The position numbers were made by a program, and so were the translations under genes. From Acidobacteriota bacterium (GTDB taxonomy: Bacteria; Acidobacteriota; Terriglobia; Bryobacterales; Bryobacteraceae), in contig JANXSF010000106.1 of the NCBI GenBank assembly GCA_025352795.1, positions 1 through 64,000 on the forward strand: DNA of 64,000 bases. The letters are read 5' to 3'. Under the pieces are notes generated by a model, which saw nothing but the letters and a program-made list of their open reading frames with translations, was not told the DNA's origin and searched no databases. This document shows, piece by piece, positions 33,925-43,120 of the stretch; the stretch's first letter is position 1, and each line of letters starts with the position of its first letter.

Positions 33925-34894
33925 TTTCAACCACCAACAGTTCCAACCAGGATGCTGTGCCCGTGCCAGGTTTCATGATGGTCACTGCAGCAACGGCATT
34001 GCCGAACTTTACAGCGGGCTCAGCGGAACCTGTCACGCAGAATGCCATGGCCGCGCCGGCTGAAAAGCTATCGCCTGCGCCGCAAATGTCCACAGGGTTG
34101 TCCACTTTGGTGGTTTCGATCAACAACTCGCCGTAGCAATCAACCAGTGTTACGCCATCGCCCCCATGAGTCACCAGTAGCACGGGTGCTTCTGTTAAAT
34201 CCCTCAGTTGGTCAAAGTCCACTTCTCCAAAAGCCCGCATGCAAGCTGCGTTGGCTTCATCTTCGTTGACCTTCACAATCACTTTACGAAATAGTTCCGC
34301 ACGCATACGGGAATCCACCCAAATGATCTTTTCCGGATTTTCTGCGGCATGGCGCTCCAATTCCAAACGCAGTGCAACTCCCACCACTCCGCCGCGCTCA
34401 GTTTCGGCCTGGTCAGAAACCAGGATCACATCAAATTCCGAAGCAACACGACGAAAAGTGTTCAGTAATTCTTCTTCGGCTTCTTTGGGAAGGTCGCCAT
34501 CGGTAATAAAGTCCAGTCGTGGACGATCTTCAATACGGGTCCTTTCATTAATGATTTTGGTGTAGGTGAACGTGGTCCAGTGTGGGTGTTTCAATAAAAG
34601 ATTGTGCTCAATATTCCTGGCTTCCAGAGCTTGGCGAAGTTCATAACCAGACCCATCATCGCCGGTCACTCCCAGAACGGAAATCCTTCCAACACAAAGT
34701 GCGGCAAGATTGTTGGCCACCGTACCACCAGCCCCCGGCGTAATTTCAGTCCCGGTTACAGCAACACGTGGGATGCCGGTTTCCCGCGAAGGCTGCGCCA
34801 AATTAGGATCATAGTGGCACCAACGATCCAAACAAATATCGCCCACTACGAGTGCCGACAGCTTTGGAAACCGGGAACGCAATTGGAAGATCAT
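33908..34894 (-). CDS. PfkB-family carbohydrate kinase, RfaE1/HldE-N-like
   Basis: 328 residues. The glycine-rich start VVGDICLDRW and the TPGAGGTVANNLAAL pair match the N-terminal kinase domain of HldE/RfaE, which phosphorylates heptose 7-phosphate at O-1. The PfkB signature CGAGDSFSAGAAMA carries the catalytic Asp275. The usual RfaE signature DPK is VDSR here, so the substrate may differ. It overlaps its upstream neighbour by 4 bases. A ribokinase-like activity on another sugar phosphate is an alternative. Confidence 0.82.
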   Translation of the reverse strand: MIFQLRSRFPKLSALVVGDICLDRWCHYDPNLAQPSRETGIPRVAVTGTEITPGAGGTVANNLAALCVGRISVLGVTGDDGSGYELRQALEARNIEHNLLLKHPHWTTFTYTKIINERTRIEDRPRLDFITDGDLPKEAEEELLNTFRRVASEFDVILVSDQAETERGGVVGVALRLELERHAAENPEKIIWVDSRMRAELFRKVIVKVNEDEANAACMRAFGEVDFDQLRDLTEAPVLLVTHGGDGVTLVDCYGELLIETTKVDNPVDICGAGDSFSAGAAMAFCVTGSAEPAVKFGNAVAAVTIMKPGTGTASWLELLVVENDSVH

Positions 34895-35862
34895 ACAAGG
34901 CCAACATAAGCGCGCCGCAGGGCAGGGAAGGTGGCGCGGTGATCGCCACAGAAATAAAAGCTTGATCCGCCATCAGCTACAGTGCGCACAAGAATGGTCT
35001 TGTGGGGTCGGAAATAATAGCCAGGATCTGCCTTGGTTAACTCATGGTGAATATCGCCCTGAATTGGAACCAGGTCGAACACAGCGGTTGTGAAATCGCG
35101 GACGTGCTTGCCATGTTGATGGGCCACGTTGCGCGACATAGCCAGTGCCTTCAAATAAACTTCTGGTGCCATAATAGCTGAACCAAAGCTTAACATCACA
35201 CCAGATTCCAAGTTTTCCACGGCGGCGGCGAAGATCAAAAAATCGCGATAACTGGCTTCACCCAAGCCCGCCCCGTCACAATTGGGATGCTCATGAAGAA
35301 TGTCGTAGCCAATTCCCACGTGCACCGTAATCGGCACGGATAGTCGATATGCTGCTGCAATTACGCTGAGGTCCTTGTGTGGGTAATTACTTTCTTCAAT
35401 GCGTCGACCAACGTTTTCACCCAAGCCCAGTTGCAGTTTGGCAGCTTCCACAATCCAATCATTGAGTTCACCAGTTTCCTTCCACAGGCCAAACTCACCG
35501 GAACGGATATAGCGGGCCACGCTTTCCGTTGTGGCACCAATGCGGGCCACTTCATAGTCATGAATGGCCCCCGCACCATTCATTGCGATATGAGTAATGG
35601 CACCGCGTTCCATCATGTCGATGATGTGGCGGTTTGTACCAGCACGCAACAGGTGTGCGCCCATCATTAGAATGCGCGAAGCCTTCTTCTGTTTTGCTGC
35701 TGCCAATCGTTGTGCAATTGTGGCAAGGTCGGGATGGGTGAACTCAGCCGTCGGTTCGTCAAGGGACATCCAACGGGTCAACGGCAGATCATGAACGCGC
35801 TCGGCAAGAGGCTTGATAATCAACCGGGAGCGATCGAATTGAGGGTACTTTGATCCGGCCAT
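34891..35862 (-). CDS. Deoxyhypusine-synthase-like protein
   Basis: 323 residues. The region LMMGAHLLRAGTNRHIIDMMERG...NGAGAIHDYEVARIGATTESVARYI follows the pattern of deoxyhypusine synthase, with its NAD-binding Gly-rich loop and IHD(Y/F)E motif. Bacterial members of this family sit in odd contexts, and bacteria lack eIF5A, so the reaction is probably a different NAD-linked amine or sugar transfer. It sits between a HAD phosphatase (3-base gap) and a sugar kinase (4-base overlap), which points to sugar-phosphate or polyol chemistry. No function should be transferred from eukaryotic enzymes. Confidence 0.72.
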   Translation of the reverse strand: MAGSKYPQFDRSRLIIKPLAERVHDLPLTRWMSLDEPTAEFTHPDLATIAQRLAAAKQKKASRILMMGAHLLRAGTNRHIIDMMERGAITHIAMNGAGAIHDYEVARIGATTESVARYIRSGEFGLWKETGELNDWIVEAAKLQLGLGENVGRRIEESNYPHKDLSVIAAAYRLSVPITVHVGIGYDILHEHPNCDGAGLGEASYRDFLIFAAAVENLESGVMLSFGSAIMAPEVYLKALAMSRNVAHQHGKHVRDFTTAVFDLVPIQGDIHHELTKADPGYYFRPHKTILVRTVADGGSSFYFCGDHRATFPALRRAYVGLV

Positions 35863-35865
35863 GAT

Positions 35866-36666
35866 TTAGAAAATGGTGCGGAACAACTCATCGCGATCAG
35901 AAAAATGCGGCACAATCCAATCGGCCCCAACGCCCACCAGACGGTCTCGCTTCCATTGGTCCACCTGCGCGCAATGGGGTTCATCGCTAGCCACACCCAC
36001 GGCAACTCCACCCACGGCTTTCACGTTCTCAATTTCTACGTAACCGTCACCGAAGCCCAGAAATTGGTCCCCTTTGAACTCTGCGGAAGAAATCAGACGC
36101 TGGATCAGAATCGCTTTAGAGAAAACTTTGTAATCGTCCAACGCGCCGTAAACGCCGCCGTCAAAGTACTTGTCCACTTGTAAAAGTCGGGCTTCGTTTT
36201 TCACGTAAGCATCGTCAGTGCCACTGGCCAGATACATTTTCATGCCCCGTTCTTTCAATCCGTCAAGCAGTGCGAAGGACCCTGGAACCAGCCATTTTTC
36301 AGGCGATGTATGGCCGCTTTCCAGCTCTTCAATCCGACCCTTAATGCGCTCCCATAAGCGGTCCAAATACATTTTCTTATAGACCAGTGGATCTTCTGCG
36401 GTGCCACCACGGGCGGTAATGTTATCGGCCAGTTCAATCATCTGATACATGGTTTGCTTACCAGTCAGACGACCGACAAACTCTTTCACCAGGGTGGTGA
36501 GGTCTTCTTCTTTTTCACCGGTTTTAAGATCGGCAAGAATCTCAACCATCATCGGGACCATCACTTCAACCCAGCCAGAGCGGATGACGGACAACGTGCC
36601 GTCGAAGTCGAACAGGGCCACACACGCATTCTTTGCGGACGCGCCGGGCCGTAGGTTTTCAATCAT
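35866..36666 (-). CDS. HAD-family phosphatase
   Basis: 266 residues. Motif I is LFDFDGTLS (nucleophile Asp20, acid-base Asp22), motif II YLASGTDD, motif III Lys in DDYKVFSKAIL, and motif IV FGDGYVEIENVKAVGG. The helical cap between motifs I and II (about 35-125) makes it a C1-cap enzyme of the phosphoglycolate/sugar-phosphate phosphatase kind. It is the first gene of the four-gene operon and may remove a phosphate from the compound handled by the two kinases. Confidence 0.88.
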   Translation of the reverse strand: MIENLRPGASAKNACVALFDFDGTLSVIRSGWVEVMVPMMVEILADLKTGEKEEDLTTLVKEFVGRLTGKQTMYQMIELADNITARGGTAEDPLVYKKMYLDRLWERIKGRIEELESGHTSPEKWLVPGSFALLDGLKERGMKMYLASGTDDAYVKNEARLLQVDKYFDGGVYGALDDYKVFSKAILIQRLISSAEFKGDQFLGFGDGYVEIENVKAVGGVAVGVASDEPHCAQVDQWKRDRLVGVGADWIVPHFSDRDELFRTIF

Positions 36667-36703
36667 TGCTTTCTATTTTCGCATGGTATGCAAGGCGTCG
36701 CCG

Positions 36704-37996
36704 CTACTTCAACTTTGGTAATCCCCATGGCTTGCGTTCCACACGTGCCAGCAATTGATTTGCATCGCGATCTCCAATGAACTCCTCTTTATCCGCATCC
36801 CATCGCAACTTGCGACCGGTCTTGTAAGCGATGCTGCCCATCAGTGCGATGGAAGTGGAACGATGACCTTGTTCGATGTCCGCAAACTGTTTCCGTTCGC
36901 CTCGCAGTACCGCAATAAACGCCTGACCATGGGCGTTGGTGGCGTCGGCCGATTGCTTGTTGACGCGCTCCATACGATCAGCCTCCGGATAAATTTCATA
37001 TCCTACGCGATCAGCAAATAATACGCCGTTGGTGCCATAGAATGCCATTCCGTTGGGACGGTCAATGTCCCCTTTGGTGTTGTAATACTTCATGCCTGGA
37101 GTGCGTCCGCCCAGGCCATGACCGGCAATGTTGGAAGCTTCGTAACTCATGATGAACCCAGGATATTCGTAGGTCACCTGCAGGGTATCTGGAACATCGC
37201 CAATATGGGTCAAGGCAAATTTGCCGCCGCTGGCTGAAACGGCGGTGGGCCTTTCCACACCCATAATTTGATGTATCGTATCAAAGCGATGGGTGCCGTA
37301 ATCAGTAATGTAGCCGTGCGAATAATCGGAGAACCAACGATAGGTTCCAAGGTGACGCAGCTTGTTATAGGGAACCAGCGGAGCGGGTCCGCAGTACATG
37401 TCCCAATCCAAACCATCGGGGGTCGGCGAATCAGGGGCACTGCCAATTCCCTTGGGGAACATGTTGATGAAGTTCCAAACGCGAACGTAATGGACCTTGC
37501 CCAACTTACCGCTTTGGATAATATCGGCGATCTCAGCAAAGTGAGGTGCGGAGCGCTGCTGTGTCCCGGCATAGACGGTGCGCTTATAGCGACGGGCGGC
37601 GTTCACCATGGCCCGTCCTTCATGAATGGAAAATGAAATTGGCTTTTCCACAAACACGTGCTTACCTGCCTGGCAAGCCTGAATGGCAGCAGAAGCGTGC
37701 CAATGGTCGGGCGTTGCCACATGCACTGCGTCCACATCTTTCATTTCCAATAACTTTCTAAAATCACTGAAAGATTTGGCGTCGCCACCGGCCCAGATTC
37801 GCGCGGCGTCGGCATTATTGCGCCAAACGTCGGCCACGGCAATGTAAGAAGTATTTGGCGCTTGCCGAATAAATCCTGCAACATACCGGCCACGTCCGCC
37901 GCAGCCAATCAATCCGACATTGATCCGATCATTGGCCCCAAGAATACGTTGTGCTGAAGCCGCAGTCAAAAGAAAAGTTCGACGTTTCATCAGCAT
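36704..37996 (-). CDS. Gfo/Idh/MocA-family exported oxidoreductase
   Basis: 430 residues from ATG 37996; a GTG three bases earlier and an ATG two codons later are alternatives. The N-terminus MKRRTFLLTAASAQ is a twin-arginine-like export signal, followed by the NAD(P) motif VGLIGCGGRGRYVAGF and the EKP motif HVFVEKPISFSIHEG. Planctomycetes and Acidobacteria have large numbers of such exported sugar or inositol dehydrogenase-like proteins, with unknown substrates. The gene lies 38 bases upstream of the HAD phosphatase gene in the same direction and may belong to its operon. Confidence 0.85.
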   Translation of the reverse strand: MLMKRRTFLLTAASAQRILGANDRINVGLIGCGGRGRYVAGFIRQAPNTSYIAVADVWRNNADAARIWAGGDAKSFSDFRKLLEMKDVDAVHVATPDHWHASAAIQACQAGKHVFVEKPISFSIHEGRAMVNAARRYKRTVYAGTQQRSAPHFAEIADIIQSGKLGKVHYVRVWNFINMFPKGIGSAPDSPTPDGLDWDMYCGPAPLVPYNKLRHLGTYRWFSDYSHGYITDYGTHRFDTIHQIMGVERPTAVSASGGKFALTHIGDVPDTLQVTYEYPGFIMSYEASNIAGHGLGGRTPGMKYYNTKGDIDRPNGMAFYGTNGVLFADRVGYEIYPEADRMERVNKQSADATNAHGQAFIAVLRGERKQFADIEQGHRSTSIALMGSIAYKTGRKLRWDADKEEFIGDRDANQLLARVERKPWGLPKLK

Positions 37997-38100
37997 CACT
38001 GTATCGCAAATTGAACCGATTTTGGATTTAACACCGGGTTACTTGACGAAATGGACTGGGTCAGAGACCATGAAGCAAGTCTATTTGAGGGTTTGCCCGG

Positions 38101-38814
38101 TTGAACGAAAAACCTACAGTGAGTGTGTTCTTTCCAGCTTTTAATGATGCGCCCTCCGTTGGTCCTTTGGTGGATGCGGCTTTTGAAGTGCTTGCTCTGC
38201 GCGCCAGCGATTATGAAGTGATCGTGGTGAACGACGGCAGTTTTGATGGCACAGGTGAAGTCCTGGCCAGTTTGGAGCAGCAGTATAGCCCGCGTATGAA
38301 AGTTGTAACTCATGCACAGAATCGTGGATATGGCGGCGCGCTGCGCAGCGGGTTTGCAGCAGCGTCGAAAGATTTAGTCTTTTACACCGATGGCGATGGC
38401 CAATACGACGTTCGTGAACTTAATAAGCTGCTTGATCTAATGACGCCCAGCACGGGCTTGGTCAATGGCTACAAGCTGGAACGCAACGACCCCCAACATC
38501 GCATTTTGATCGGCAGCATCTACAACGCCTTTGCCAGAATACTTTTCCGCATTAAGATTCGCGATGTGGATTGTGATTTTCGCCTGGTCCGCCGTGAACT
38601 GCTGGAAAAGTTTCATCTTACTTCTACCAGCGGAACTATTTGTGTGGAACTGGTTCGGAAGTTGGAATTAAGCGGTTGCCGGGTAGTGGAAACAGGCGTC
38701 CATCATTACCCGCGCCTGCATGGTCGCAGCCAGTTCTTCCGCGTCCGTTCCTTACTGAAAACCTTGGCACAACTGATACGGCTCTACTTCCAATTGGTCA
38801 TACTTAAACAATAA
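38101..38814 (+). CDS. Glycosyltransferase family 2 (dolichyl-phosphate-mannose-synthase-like)
   Basis: 237 residues from a TTG start. The GT-A motifs are SVFFPAFND, VIVVNDGSFDGT, and the metal-binding YTDGDGQYD; the acceptor-side QNRGYGGALRSG follows. No C-terminal membrane helices are present, so it resembles soluble DPM1-type transferases acting on a polyprenyl phosphate. Its stop is two bases before the DegT-type gene, so the pair likely make and use an amino sugar. Confidence 0.88.
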   Translation: MNEKPTVSVFFPAFNDAPSVGPLVDAAFEVLALRASDYEVIVVNDGSFDGTGEVLASLEQQYSPRMKVVTHAQNRGYGGALRSGFAAASKDLVFYTDGDGQYDVRELNKLLDLMTPSTGLVNGYKLERNDPQHRILIGSIYNAFARILFRIKIRDVDCDFRLVRRELLEKFHLTSTSGTICVELVRKLELSGCRVVETGVHHYPRLHGRSQFFRVRSLLKTLAQLIRLYFQLVILKQ

Positions 38815-38816
38815 AT

Positions 38817-39917
38817 ATGCGCATTCCCATGGTGAATCTTCGCATTCCGCTAGCCAGAACTCAAGACGCATGGCGTCACAATCTGAATCAAATGGACCAG
38901 CGTTCCCAATATCTTTTGGGATCGCAAGTGGTGGAGTTTGAGCGGGAGTTGGCCTTGGCATTTAGAGCGAAGCACGCAGTAGGAGTTTCCAATGGCACCA
39001 CTGCAATTGAGCTGTGTCTGCGCGATGCGGGCATTACGAATCAAGTAGTAACCACTGCGCTGACCGCTCCGTTTACAGGCGTGGCCATACAAGCTGCCGG
39101 GGCCACTCCCGTATTTGCTGATGTTGATCCAGACACGCTGCTCATCGATTTTGAAAATGCAGCGAATCGTGTCAACCGGCGGATTGGTGCGGTGGTTCCA
39201 GTTCATCTTTATGGGCGGCCTTGTGACATGGCCAAGTGGCGCCCTGTTGTACGATCTCACGGTTTAGTAATTGTGCAGGACGCCTGCCAGGCTCACGGTG
39301 CGCTTTCCGCGGGAAAGCCGTTCACCGCCTTTTCTCCATATGTCGCTTATAGTTTTTACCCCACCAAGAACCTTGGCTGCCTGGGCGATGGCGGTGCCAT
39401 TGTCACCTCAAGAAGCAGGATCGCTTCCAGGCTGGCCTGTCTGCGTGACGGTGGCCGTAAGAATGGGGAACAAGTGAGCCGCATGCGCGGTGGCATCAAT
39501 GCCCGGCTGGACGAAATCCATGCATGTTATCTGAGAGCTTTTCTGCCGCACTTGAACACCTGGAATGAGGAGCGAGCGAAATTGGCGGCGCTGTACGACG
39601 CACTTCTTGAAGGTGTCCCAGCGGTGCGACGTTTGCAAAGTGTCCCAGGCTCAGTGAACCATTTATATGTTGTCCGTGTGAAGCGTCGGAATCGGTTGCG
39701 TAAATATTTGGCTCAACTGGGCATTGGTTCAGCAGTGCACTACCCGGTGCCTTTGCATCTGCATCCGGCCTTTTCTGATTGCAAGCAAAAGCGCGGAGAT
39801 TTACCCGTTGCTGAAAAGGCGGCCAAGGAAATTGTGTCGTTGCCACTGTGGCCGGGCATGACCGATTCGCAGGTTCAGGAAGTGGCTGAAAAAGTTCGTC
39901 AATTTTTTAGGTCCTAG
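38817..39917 (+). CDS. DegT/DnrJ/EryC1 sugar aminotransferase
   Basis: 366 residues. The cofactor Lys184 is in SFYPTKNLGCLGDGGA; VSNGTTAIELCL and VHLYGRPCDM are the pyridoxal-phosphate contact motifs of the family, and the Asp that bonds the ring nitrogen is in VIVQDACQAHGA. These enzymes transaminate NDP-4-keto or 3-keto sugars. An NDP-sugar dehydratase is not found in the window, so the substrate must come from elsewhere. Confidence 0.92.
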   Translation: MRIPMVNLRIPLARTQDAWRHNLNQMDQRSQYLLGSQVVEFERELALAFRAKHAVGVSNGTTAIELCLRDAGITNQVVTTALTAPFTGVAIQAAGATPVFADVDPDTLLIDFENAANRVNRRIGAVVPVHLYGRPCDMAKWRPVVRSHGLVIVQDACQAHGALSAGKPFTAFSPYVAYSFYPTKNLGCLGDGGAIVTSRSRIASRLACLRDGGRKNGEQVSRMRGGINARLDEIHACYLRAFLPHLNTWNEERAKLAALYDALLEGVPAVRRLQSVPGSVNHLYVVRVKRRNRLRKYLAQLGIGSAVHYPVPLHLHPAFSDCKQKRGDLPVAEKAAKEIVSLPLWPGMTDSQVQEVAEKVRQFFRS

Positions 39918-39946
39918 CACGTGCTACTCTAAGGGACTTCTGGCAC

Positions 39947-41449
39947 ATGCCTTCTCGATCGCCACTCCCCAAAGTTTGTATCGCTCTCGGGTTCGCTGAT
40001 CCTACACAACTCCTCGCCCACGCGCGCGCCGAGTCTGCAGCGGGTGAGCGATTTCTGGAATTCCGATTGGATTATCTTCCTCATCCTGAAGACGGGGTGA
40101 AAGTGATTCGCGAGTTTTTAGACAAAGCCCCCGATTGCAATGTGTTGGCAACCTGCCGTCGACATCAGAATCATGGAAAATTTAATGGCAGTATCGACGA
40201 ACAAATTAGAATTCTAGAATCCGCCGTCGAAGCTGGTGCCCGCGCCGTAGACGTGGAAGTGGAAACAGCGGAGGCAGCTTACGCTCGTTTAGAACATCTT
40301 CGTACTGAGTGCCATCTGATCATCAGTTACCACAACTTTGATGGAACCCCGCCAATGGAGCCTGTTCTGCGTCGCCTGATGAAGTTTCCCGCCTACGCTT
40401 ACAAGTTAGTTACTACGGCCAAGAAACCATCGGACAGTCAGAAAATATTGTCGCTGGCCAAAGGCAGGCAGCGCGATCCGCTAGTTCTGCTGGCCATGGG
40501 CGAAATGGGTTTTCCTACGCGAGTGCTATCCCCGGCGATGGGTGCTCTTTACACATACGCCGCTCCCAATGCATCAGAAGGCACGGCCCCGGGGCAAGTT
40601 AGCGCTGGTCATCTTCGCAATTTGTATCGCATTGATAAATTCACCAAGGCCGCCAAAATTTATGGAGTGATCGCCAATCCTGTGCGACATTCTATTTCGC
40701 CTGCCGTGCACAATCGCGCCTTTCAATCGCGCCGGATCGATGCTGTATATTTACCCTTTTTGGTGCAACCAACACATCTGAAGGACTTCATGCTGTTGGC
40801 CGATCAAATGCCCATCACAGGTTTTTCGGTCACCATTCCGCACAAGCAAAAGATCATCCGTTATTTGGATGTTGTTGATTCGCTGGCTCGTCGTATTGGG
40901 GCAGTCAACACCGTATGGAAGAAGTCTGGTAAATGGCGAGGAACCAATACCGATGTGGTTGGTGTCACAGGTCCGTTAAGCAAGAAAATCCGCCTGGCAA
41001 AATCGTCCATTCTGATTGTGGGTAATGGTGGCGCAGCCCGTGGTGCGGCCTTCTCACTGGCCGATGCCGGTGCGCAGGTCTCTATTGCCGGGCGCAATCC
41101 TGACCGTGTGCGAGCCTTGTGCAAGGTATGCGGGGCCACTCCTTTGATGAAAGAGCAATTGAAGTCACAGCACTTCGACGCCGTTGTGCATGCTACACCC
41201 ATTGGAATGTTTCCCAATCCCGATGATTGTTTTTTCCCCGATTTGATTCCAGCCGACCTGGTAATGGACATGGTCTACAATCCAATGGAAACGCTTCTTA
41301 TCAAACGTGCAAAAGAGCAGGGCAGGGAAGTGATTGCGGGCATAGAAATGTTTCTGGAACAAGCCGGGCAGCAGTTCAGTATCTGGACTGGGGAATCGGC
41401 ACCAAAGCCAGTCATGGAACGTGCGGCGCTAGAAGCGTTGGCGGGATAG
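39947..41449 (+). CDS. aroDE: Bifunctional 3-dehydroquinate dehydratase / shikimate dehydrogenase
   Basis: 500 residues. The N-terminal domain (about 1-230) is a type I dehydroquinase with catalytic His129 in ISYHNFDGT and Schiff-base Lys153 in YAYKLVTTAKK. The C-terminal domain (about 234-500) is shikimate dehydrogenase: NPVRHSISPAVHN, FSVTIPHK with Lys300, GAVNTV, and Asp336 in NTDVVGV, with the nucleotide loop VGNGGAARGAAF. It converts 3-dehydroquinate to shikimate in two steps. The fusion resembles the plant enzyme and is seen in a few bacterial groups. It lies in the operon between the aminotransferase and the 66-residue protein. Confidence 0.93.
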   Translation: MPSRSPLPKVCIALGFADPTQLLAHARAESAAGERFLEFRLDYLPHPEDGVKVIREFLDKAPDCNVLATCRRHQNHGKFNGSIDEQIRILESAVEAGARAVDVEVETAEAAYARLEHLRTECHLIISYHNFDGTPPMEPVLRRLMKFPAYAYKLVTTAKKPSDSQKILSLAKGRQRDPLVLLAMGEMGFPTRVLSPAMGALYTYAAPNASEGTAPGQVSAGHLRNLYRIDKFTKAAKIYGVIANPVRHSISPAVHNRAFQSRRIDAVYLPFLVQPTHLKDFMLLADQMPITGFSVTIPHKQKIIRYLDVVDSLARRIGAVNTVWKKSGKWRGTNTDVVGVTGPLSKKIRLAKSSILIVGNGGAARGAAFSLADAGAQVSIAGRNPDRVRALCKVCGATPLMKEQLKSQHFDAVVHATPIGMFPNPDDCFFPDLIPADLVMDMVYNPMETLLIKRAKEQGREVIAGIEMFLEQAGQQFSIWTGESAPKPVMERAALEALAG

Positions 41450-41483
41450 TTCCCACAGCTCCGATTTCAAGGATAATAGCCAA

Positions 41484-41684
41484 ATGACCTCGCAATTCAC
41501 ACGTCGCCAATGGGCGGCTCAATTTGCAGCGCTCCCTTTGCTTGCGCAACAGCCGCAAACTTTGCCAGCTACAGTCGTCGAAGATACCGATCAAGCGCGT
41601 GCACGGACAAAATTATTGTCAGCGGAACTTGCCGCTTTTTCTATTCCTATGCACACCGAACCAGCTTTCCAATTCAAGGCATAA
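41484..41684 (+). CDS. Small exported protein upstream of amidase (66 aa)
   Basis: 66 residues. The N-terminus TRRQWAAQFAALPLLAQQ has a twin-arginine-like signal. The remainder is short, acidic and ends IPMHTEPAFQFKA. The stop is two bases before the amidase start, so the two genes are translated as a pair. I know of no function. It could be a small exported partner or a leader whose translation sets amidase expression. Confidence 0.6.
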   Translation: MTSQFTRRQWAAQFAALPLLAQQPQTLPATVVEDTDQARARTKLLSAELAAFSIPMHTEPAFQFKA

Positions 41685-41686
41685 GC

Positions 41687-43120
41687 ATGGCAAAATCTCC
41701 TGGAAACGACGTTTTCTTCATGCCATTGACGGAACTCAACCAGCGGTTGCATTCCAAAGAGTTCTCCGCAGTGGAACTGACCAAGGCCTATTGTGACCGT
41801 CTGGAAAAGCTTGGTCCCGCTTACAATGCGCTGGCCCATTCCTTGCGTAAATCTGCCTTGAGCCACGCCAAAGATGTGGATAGGGAAATCAAGCGAGGGC
41901 GTTTGCGAGGCCCTCTGCAAGGCGTTCCATGTGGTGTTAAGGATCTGCTGGACGTCGCTGTTGCTCCTTGCACTTGGGGTGCAAAGCCTTTCGCAACCCA
42001 GAAGCCCGATGAAGATGCCACGGTGATCAAGAAGCTGAAGAACGCTGGCGCTATCTTGACCGGTAAGCTTTCCATGGTGGAACTGGCAGGGGGCGGCGGA
42101 TACCGTTACGCCGCCGCTTCCTTGCAGGGGCCGGGTCTCAATCCCTGGGATAAATCCCGTTGGTCTGGCGGATCATCAAGCGGTCCGGGAAGCGCGGTTG
42201 CTGCTGGATTAGTGGGCTTTGCGATTGGTTCGGAAACTTGGGGCTCCATTCTTACTCCGTCGGCGTTTTGTGGTGTCACAGGGCTGCGTCCCACCTATGG
42301 TTACGTCAGCCGTAACGGGGCAATGGCGCTTTCCTGGACGATGGATAAAATTGGTCCCATGGCCCGCAGCGCTGCTGATTGCGGTCATATCCTGCAAGCG
42401 ATTTCTGGTGGCGATGTAGATGATCCCGGATCTGCAGGCAAATCTTTTTTCTACGGGCCGCAGTATCAGAAACCAATTTCGGAAATGCGTTTTGGATTCG
42501 CCCCCTCCGATCTGGATCGCGTCGCCGATGAGGAAAGTCGAAAAGTGTTTGCCTCAGCGCTGGAAGTGCTTCGTTCTTTAGGTGCAAAAATGGTGGAAAC
42601 GGAACTGCCTGATTTCCCATATAACGCAGTGGCCAGCACCATTATTGGGGCCGAAGGATCATCCGTTTTTGAACCTTTGATTGCCGATGGCAGAATTGAC
42701 CAGCTCGCCGATCAACGTCAAATTGCTGGCTTGAAAGCTGGTCTGGAAATTCCCGCCAAAGATTATTTGAAAGCTATGCGTATCCGCTCTTTGGTGCAAC
42801 AGTCTTTAGCCAAGCTGTTTAGCGATGTGGATGTTCTTATTTCCCCTAGTCGATTCAGCGTTGCCAGTGGATTGAATGAGCCGCTAGACCGTTCGTCCTT
42901 AACTTCCCTCAAGACCCATCAACGCGGTTTACGTGATCTTGGGGCAGCGGGGAATCTGGCCGGGTTGCCTGCGCTTTCTCTGCCCTGCGGATTTGCGGGG
43001 GGTCTGCCTTTAGGCATGCAACTGGTGAGCCGACCCTGGACGGAAAACTCCATTCTTTTAATCGGCACGGAATTTCAAAATCGAACCGATTGGCACAAGC
43101 GGAAGCCAGCAATTGACTAG
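41687..43120 (+). CDS. Amidase-signature-family amidase
   Basis: 477 residues from ATG 41687, two bases after the small upstream gene. The Ser-Ser-Lys triad is visible: Lys85 in VPCGVKDLLD, cis-Ser163 in GGSSSGPG and nucleophile Ser187 in SETWGSILTPSAFCG. The 78 and 24 residue gaps fit the known enzymes. It resembles GatA-like amidases, but no gatB or gatC gene is nearby, so it is more likely a metabolic amidase. The stop codon overlaps the GTG of the next gene (TAGTG). Confidence 0.9.
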   Translation: MAKSPGNDVFFMPLTELNQRLHSKEFSAVELTKAYCDRLEKLGPAYNALAHSLRKSALSHAKDVDREIKRGRLRGPLQGVPCGVKDLLDVAVAPCTWGAKPFATQKPDEDATVIKKLKNAGAILTGKLSMVELAGGGGYRYAAASLQGPGLNPWDKSRWSGGSSSGPGSAVAAGLVGFAIGSETWGSILTPSAFCGVTGLRPTYGYVSRNGAMALSWTMDKIGPMARSAADCGHILQAISGGDVDDPGSAGKSFFYGPQYQKPISEMRFGFAPSDLDRVADEESRKVFASALEVLRSLGAKMVETELPDFPYNAVASTIIGAEGSSVFEPLIADGRIDQLADQRQIAGLKAGLEIPAKDYLKAMRIRSLVQQSLAKLFSDVDVLISPSRFSVASGLNEPLDRSSLTSLKTHQRGLRDLGAAGNLAGLPALSLPCGFAGGLPLGMQLVSRPWTENSILLIGTEFQNRTDWHKRKPAID

